A stretch of 16,718 bases of DNA from an uncultured bacterium (GTDB lineage Bacteria; Pseudomonadota; Alphaproteobacteria; SP197), in NCBI GenBank assembly GCA_938014945.1, contig CALLQH010000168.1, positions 1-16,718 on the forward strand, given 5' to 3'. The notes under the pieces are model-generated. The model had not been told where the DNA came from. It saw only the letters and a program-made list of their open reading frames with translations, and made no database searches. This document shows, in pieces, positions 13,368 to 16,718 of this stretch; the stretch's first letter is position 1; every line of letters starts with the position of its first letter. The translations under genes were made by a program, and so were the position numbers.

Positions 13368-14482
13368 GGCACGTCGCGCGCCAGGGTCAGGGCATCGACC
13401 GGGTCGCCGTCGCGGCGCGCGTAGTAAGCCTTGCGGCGGCCCACCGGCAGATAACCCGCGCGGGCGTAAAGCTGGCGGGCGGGCGTGTTGTCCTCGGCGA
13501 CCTCCAGATGCAGGCGCGTGATCGCCCCGGCGCGGCAGCGGTCGTAGCAGCCTGCCAGCAGGCGCTGGGCGATGCCCTCGCGGCGGCGCTCCGGCAGCAC
13601 GCCGATGGAGAGCAGTTCGGCCTCGTCGGCGACGGTGCGCAGCAGGGCAAAACCGACCGGGCTGTCGCTGCCGCGCAGGCGGGCGAGGATGGCGACGGCG
13701 CCGTCCTGGGCCAGGAACTGGGCGAGGAAGGCCTCGCTCCAGGGATCATCCATGCAGCGCAGGTGCAGGGCGGCGAGCACCCCGGCGGCCTCCGCGCCCT
13801 CGCGGCGCAGCACCACCGGCGCCACGTCCTCGGGCCGCTTGGCGTCGGCCTCGCGCAGATAGACCGGCGCGGGCATGGCTGCCGGCAGGGCCAAACCGCC
13901 CGGTCCGTAGCGCTGCGCCGCCAGGGCGGCGACGGCGCGGGCGTCGGGCAGCAGGACGCTCTCGTCGATGGTGTAGTTCGCCAGCCCGGCAAAGGCCCCG
14001 GCGCCGTCGCCCACCACCAGGCAGGGCTCCGTGGGCGCGACAAGGTCCAGCCGGTTGCCCAGCCGGGCAGGCCCCAGCGCGCGGCCGCCGCCATCGAAGT
14101 CCTGCAGATAGAGCTCGCCGCGCCGGGCATCGAGGGCGACCAGCAGGCGCTGCCCCTGCAGCCGTTCGGCGGGCACGGCATGGGCCAGCGCCTCCAGCAC
14201 GCCGATGCCGGCGAGCGGCCTGCCCGCCACCATGGCCATGGCGCGCGCGGCGGCCAGGCCCACGCGCACGCCGGTAAAGCTGCCCGGCCCCACGGTGACG
14301 GCCATCAGGTCGAGATCGGCAAAGCCCCGCCCGGCCCGCGCCATCACCGCCTGCACCATGGGCACGATGCGCTCGGCGTGGCCCCGGCGCATGGGTTCGG
14401 CGGCAAAGGCCACGGCCGCACCGTCTTCGGCAAGTGCGGCCGAGCAGGATGCCAGGCAGGTGTCGAGCGCCAGGACCCTCAT
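13364..14482 (-). CDS. TsaB-RimI fusion protein
   Basis: A 372-residue fusion. Residues 1-215 are TsaB (LALDTCLASCSAAL; VTVGPGSFTGVRVGLAAARA at 62-81; APVYLREADAK at 205-215), a non-catalytic partner of TsaD in making t6A37 in tRNAs. Residues 225-372 are RimI, a GNAT N-acetyltransferase that acetylates the N-terminus of ribosomal protein S18, with the acetyl-CoA loop RRREGIAQRLL (299-309) and EVAEDNTPARQLYARAGYLPVGRRKAYY toward the end. The two genes are normally adjacent; here they read as one uninterrupted frame with a linker of about ten residues. ATG 14482 has AGGG upstream. Both halves look complete. It is divergent from the dipeptidase gene, 56 bases away. Confidence 0.92.
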   Translation of the reverse strand: MRVLALDTCLASCSAALAEDGAAVAFAAEPMRRGHAERIVPMVQAVMARAGRGFADLDLMAVTVGPGSFTGVRVGLAAARAMAMVAGRPLAGIGVLEALAHAVPAERLQGQRLLVALDARRGELYLQDFDGGGRALGPARLGNRLDLVAPTEPCLVVGDGAGAFAGLANYTIDESVLLPDARAVAALAAQRYGPGGLALPAAMPAPVYLREADAKRPEDVAPVVLRREGAEAAGVLAALHLRCMDDPWSEAFLAQFLAQDGAVAILARLRGSDSPVGFALLRTVADEAELLSIGVLPERRREGIAQRLLAGCYDRCRAGAITRLHLEVAEDNTPARQLYARAGYLPVGRRKAYYARRDGDPVDALTLARDVP

Positions 14483-14538
14483 GCGGACCCTGCCCCGTGC
14501 GTGATAGCCTGCGCACGCAACGCTGCGGAGAAGCCTTC

Positions 14539-15093
14539 ATGCTGCTGGTCGAAATCGCCCCGCCCGAATGGGATGTGGAGGTCGATCTGGTCTATGGCCA
14601 CGCCGACAACTTCATGGGGCGGGCGATCTATGCCAACCCGCGCTGCTGGCTGCACCCGGAAGCGGCGGCCTGCCTGCGCAAGGCGATCGACCACGCCGCC
14701 GCCCAGGGCCTGCGGCTGAAGATCACCGATGCCTTCCGCCCCTCGGAGGCGCAGTGGGCGCTGTGGAACCACACGCCCGATCCCGCCTATGTCGCCGATC
14801 CCCGGCGCGGCTCGCCCCACAGCCGCGGCGCGGCGGTGGATGTCACGCTGCTCGATGCCGCCGGCGCCGAACTCGACATGGGCGGCCCGGTCGACGATCT
14901 CACGCCCAACGGCCATCACGACGCGACGACGCCGAGCGCGGCCCAGCGCGCCAACCGGTTGCTGCTGCTCGGCATCATGACGGCGGCGGGTTTCGACTGG
15001 TACGTCAACGAATGGTGGCACTACCAGCTCTTTGCGCCGCGCCGCCTTCCGGTGCTTTCCGACCGGGCGGCGGGCACCGCGATGATGGCGTGA
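14539..15093 (+). CDS. D-alanyl-D-alanine dipeptidase (VanX/DdpX family)
   Basis: A 184-residue zinc peptidase. SPHSRGAAVDVTLL (92-105) gives His94 and Asp101 as zinc ligands. EWWH (158-161) gives the catalytic Glu158 and third ligand His161, and Arg67 in DAFRPSE is the conserved transition-state arginine. VanX/DdpX enzymes cut D-Ala-D-Ala, for recycling of cell-wall dipeptide or, in vancomycin-resistant bacteria, to remove the target precursor. No vanH, vanA or ddp transport genes are near, so peptidoglycan recycling is the likelier role. No signal peptide, so cytoplasmic. The chosen ATG has GGAG eight bases upstream; an open frame continues further back into tsaB-rimI on the other strand but is not needed. 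Confidence 0.88.
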   Translation: MLLVEIAPPEWDVEVDLVYGHADNFMGRAIYANPRCWLHPEAAACLRKAIDHAAAQGLRLKITDAFRPSEAQWALWNHTPDPAYVADPRRGSPHSRGAAVDVTLLDAAGAELDMGGPVDDLTPNGHHDATTPSAAQRANRLLLLGIMTAAGFDWYVNEWWHYQLFAPRRLPVLSDRAAGTAMMA

Positions 15094-15100
15094 GAGCGGC

Positions 15101-15685
15101 TCAGACAATGGCGCAGGCCTGATCGAACGCCAGGCGCGGATTGCGCGGGGGCATGTCGGGTTCGTCGCCGTATCCGAGGTTGCAGATGAAGTTGGAGCGC
15201 CAGCGCGGCTGATGGGCCAGAAAGGCGCCGTCGACCCCGGCGTTGTCGAAGCCCGACATGGGGCCGCAGTCCAGGCCCAGGGCGCGGGCCGCCAGCATGA
15301 CATAGGCGGCCTGCAGCGTGCCGTTGCGGAAGGCGGTCGGCTCGGCGCCGGGCTTGCCCTTGAACCAGGACACGGCATCGGCGTTGAAGAGTTCGGGCAG
15401 ACGCTCGTAAAACTCCAGATCGTGAGCCAAGATGGCCGTCACGGGGGCAGACATGACCGATGCGATATTGCCCTCCGCCAAGTGGGGACGCAGCCGCTCC
15501 CTGGCGGAGTCACTCTTGATGAAGACGATGCGGATGGGTGAGCAGTTGGCGCTGGTCGGGCCCATGCGCGCCAGGTCCCACAACGCCTTCAGCGTTGCGT
15601 CCTCGACCGGCCGGTCGCTCCAGCGGTGGAAGGTGCGCGCCTTGCGGAACAGGGTGTCGAGTGCCGCGTCGTTCAGGGGTCTCAT
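15101..15685 (-). CDS. RutE/HadB-type nitroreductase-family protein
   Basis: A 194-residue FMN-dependent nitroreductase-fold protein close to RutE, the malonic semialdehyde reductase of uracil breakdown. Matching stretches are ARTFHRWSDRPV, MGPTSANCSPIRIVFIKS, APVTAILAHDLEFYERLPELF, TAFRNGTLQAAYVMLAARAL, GLDCGPMSGFDNAGVD and SNFICNLGYGDEPD. No other rut genes are present, so a general aldehyde or nitro-compound reductase is as likely as a pathway enzyme. I chose ATG 15685, with GAGG eight bases upstream; a GTG nine codons further up is possible. It converges with the dipeptidase gene (7 bases apart), and its 5' end overlaps that of the deacetylase gene on the other strand. Confidence 0.88.
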   Translation of the reverse strand: MRPLNDAALDTLFRKARTFHRWSDRPVEDATLKALWDLARMGPTSANCSPIRIVFIKSDSARERLRPHLAEGNIASVMSAPVTAILAHDLEFYERLPELFNADAVSWFKGKPGAEPTAFRNGTLQAAYVMLAARALGLDCGPMSGFDNAGVDGAFLAHQPRWRSNFICNLGYGDEPDMPPRNPRLAFDQACAIV

Positions 15686-16718
15686 CGTCTCTGCCTCGTC
15701 TTGGCTGCGCACGCGCGCGGCTTGTCTTCTGGCTGCGGCGGCGCTTGCCTTGCCGGCCGTGAACGCCTCCGCCCAGTCGGCCGCTTCCGATCCGTCCGGC
15801 GCCGTGATCCTGATGTACCACCGCTTCGGCGAGGACGCCTATCCCTCGACCAGCATTCGTCTGGCCCAGTTCGAGGAACACATCGAAAAGCTCACCTCCG
15901 GGGATTACCACGTTCTGCCCCTGGGCGAGGTCGTCGCCGCCCTGCGCGACGGCACGCCGCTGCCCGACCGCACGGTCGTCATCACGATCGACGATGCCTA
16001 TCGCTCGATCTACACGCAGGCCTTCCCGCGCCTGCAGGCTGCAGGACTGCCCTTCACGATCTTCGTCAACACCGATGCGGTGGGCCAGGTGGCCGGCTCC
16101 CTGACCTGGGACGAGCTGCGAACCATGGAGGATGCCGGGGTCACCATCGGCGCCCACAGCGCCGCCCACGACCACATGGCGGTCGAGGGGCGCGGCGCGA
16201 TGGAGGAGGATCTGGCGCGTATGACCGCCGCCTTCCTTGGTGAACTCGGCCATGTGCCGGAGGTCTTCGCCTACCCCTACGGCGAATACAGCGCCGAGCT
16301 CGCCGCCATGGTCGAGGATGCCGGCTACATCGCTGCCCTGGGCCAGCACTCGGGCGTGGCGACCGCGGGCAGCGACATGTACACGCTGCCGCGTTTCGCG
16401 CTCAACGAGCGCTACGGCGAGCCGGACCGCTTCGCCACCATCGTCGATGCCCTGCCGCTGGAGGTGAGCGACGTGCTGCCGCCCGACATGCTGATCCAGA
16501 CGGGTTCGGGCACGGCCAATCCGCCGGCCATCGGTTTCACGGTGGGCGAAAGCGCGGGGCGGCTGGACCGGCTGGCCTGTTTCGCCTCGCACGATGACGA
16601 TCTGTCGCTGGAACTGCTGGGGCGGCGCGTCGAGGTGCGCCTGGCGCAGCCCTTCCCGCCGGGCCGTTCGCGCCTCAACTGCACGCTGCCCACGGCCGAC
16701 GGACGCTTCCGCTGGTTC
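15654..16718 (+). CDS. Secreted polysaccharide deacetylase (NodB domain, 3' partial)
   Basis: The frame runs off the window; 355 residues are visible. A signal peptide is clear: WLRTRA, then a hydrophobic stretch and a likely cleavage after ASA (residue 40). The NodB domain follows: VILMYHRF (51-58), TIDDAY (111-116, Asp113/Asp114), HSAAH (168-172) with both metal-binding histidines, and FAYPYGEYS. These are intact, so it should remove N- or O-acyl groups from an extracellular or periplasmic polysaccharide. A beta-rich C-terminal region ends at the window edge with GRFRWF. There is no ATG before the signal peptide. GTG 15654 is my choice, with GTG 15633 or CTG 15705 as alternatives; 15654 overlaps the rutE-like gene's 5' end by 32 bases. 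Confidence 0.85.
   Translation, partial: MSSAASFRGLIVSASSWLRTRAACLLAAAALALPAVNASAQSAASDPSGAVILMYHRFGEDAYPSTSIRLAQFEEHIEKLTSGDYHVLPLGEVVAALRDGTPLPDRTVVITIDDAYRSIYTQAFPRLQAAGLPFTIFVNTDAVGQVAGSLTWDELRTMEDAGVTIGAHSAAHDHMAVEGRGAMEEDLARMTAAFLGELGHVPEVFAYPYGEYSAELAAMVEDAGYIAALGQHSGVATAGSDMYTLPRFALNERYGEPDRFATIVDALPLEVSDVLPPDMLIQTGSGTANPPAIGFTVGESAGRLDRLACFASHDDDLSLELLGRRVEVRLAQPFPPGRSRLNCTLPTADGRFRWF

Noticed and set aside
14539..15093. Vancomycin-resistance cluster around the VanX-like gene
   Set aside because: No vanH, vanA-type ligase or VanRS pair is present; a recycling role for the dipeptidase is more likely.

Overview
The window is GC-rich (roughly two-thirds G+C or more by eye) and almost fully coding. 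Its gene order points to an alphaproteobacterium, probably Rhodospirillales-like. The minus strand carries a block typical of that class: a MucR/Ros-family regulator, Fur/Mur, an OlsB-like N-acyltransferase, a PlsC/OlsA-like acyltransferase, miaB, phoH, ybeY, corC, lnt, an XRE regulator, metK and trmB. There is no gene-free stretch over 300 bases; the longest is the 240 bases upstream of miaB. I saw no RNA gene, insertion sequence, CRISPR array or prophage.

Left edge (1-1683, plus strand): three overlapping genes. The first is cut by the window edge and is odd: a PspC-type membrane segment runs in frame into the heme-binding tail of a cytochrome P450, without the rest of the P450. A small acyl carrier protein and an alpha/beta hydrolase follow with overlapping ends. 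This looks like a fragment of a carrier-protein-based lipid or secondary-metabolite pathway joined to a housekeeping gene by a deletion or an assembly join. It meets trmB tail to tail with only 4 bases between them.

Core block (1688-12613, minus strand): transcription runs right to left. MucR is a single gene ending in a terminator that overlaps a candidate fur promoter. Fur, olsB-like and plsC-like are tightly spaced. After a 240-base gap holding a 31-bp dyad and a candidate promoter come miaB-phoH-ybeY-corC-lnt, linked by stop/start overlaps or minimal spacing. These cover tRNA modification, rRNA processing, an envelope CBS protein and lipoprotein acylation. An XRE regulator follows and ends in a strong terminator, then metK-trmB. 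MiaB and TrmB both use the S-adenosylmethionine made by MetK.

Right part (12614-16718): divergent from mucR lies a TusA-like gene of clearly lower G+C, then a DUF3303-type gene. Next are a fused TsaB-RimI protein (minus), a VanX-type D-Ala-D-Ala dipeptidase (plus), a RutE-type nitroreductase (minus) and a secreted polysaccharide deacetylase (plus) that runs off the right edge.

The best candidates for something new are the PspC/P450 chimera with its ACP-hydrolase partners, the dyad and blocked upstream start at miaB, the nested terminator/promoter at fur, and the MucR protein lacking its zinc-binding histidines.
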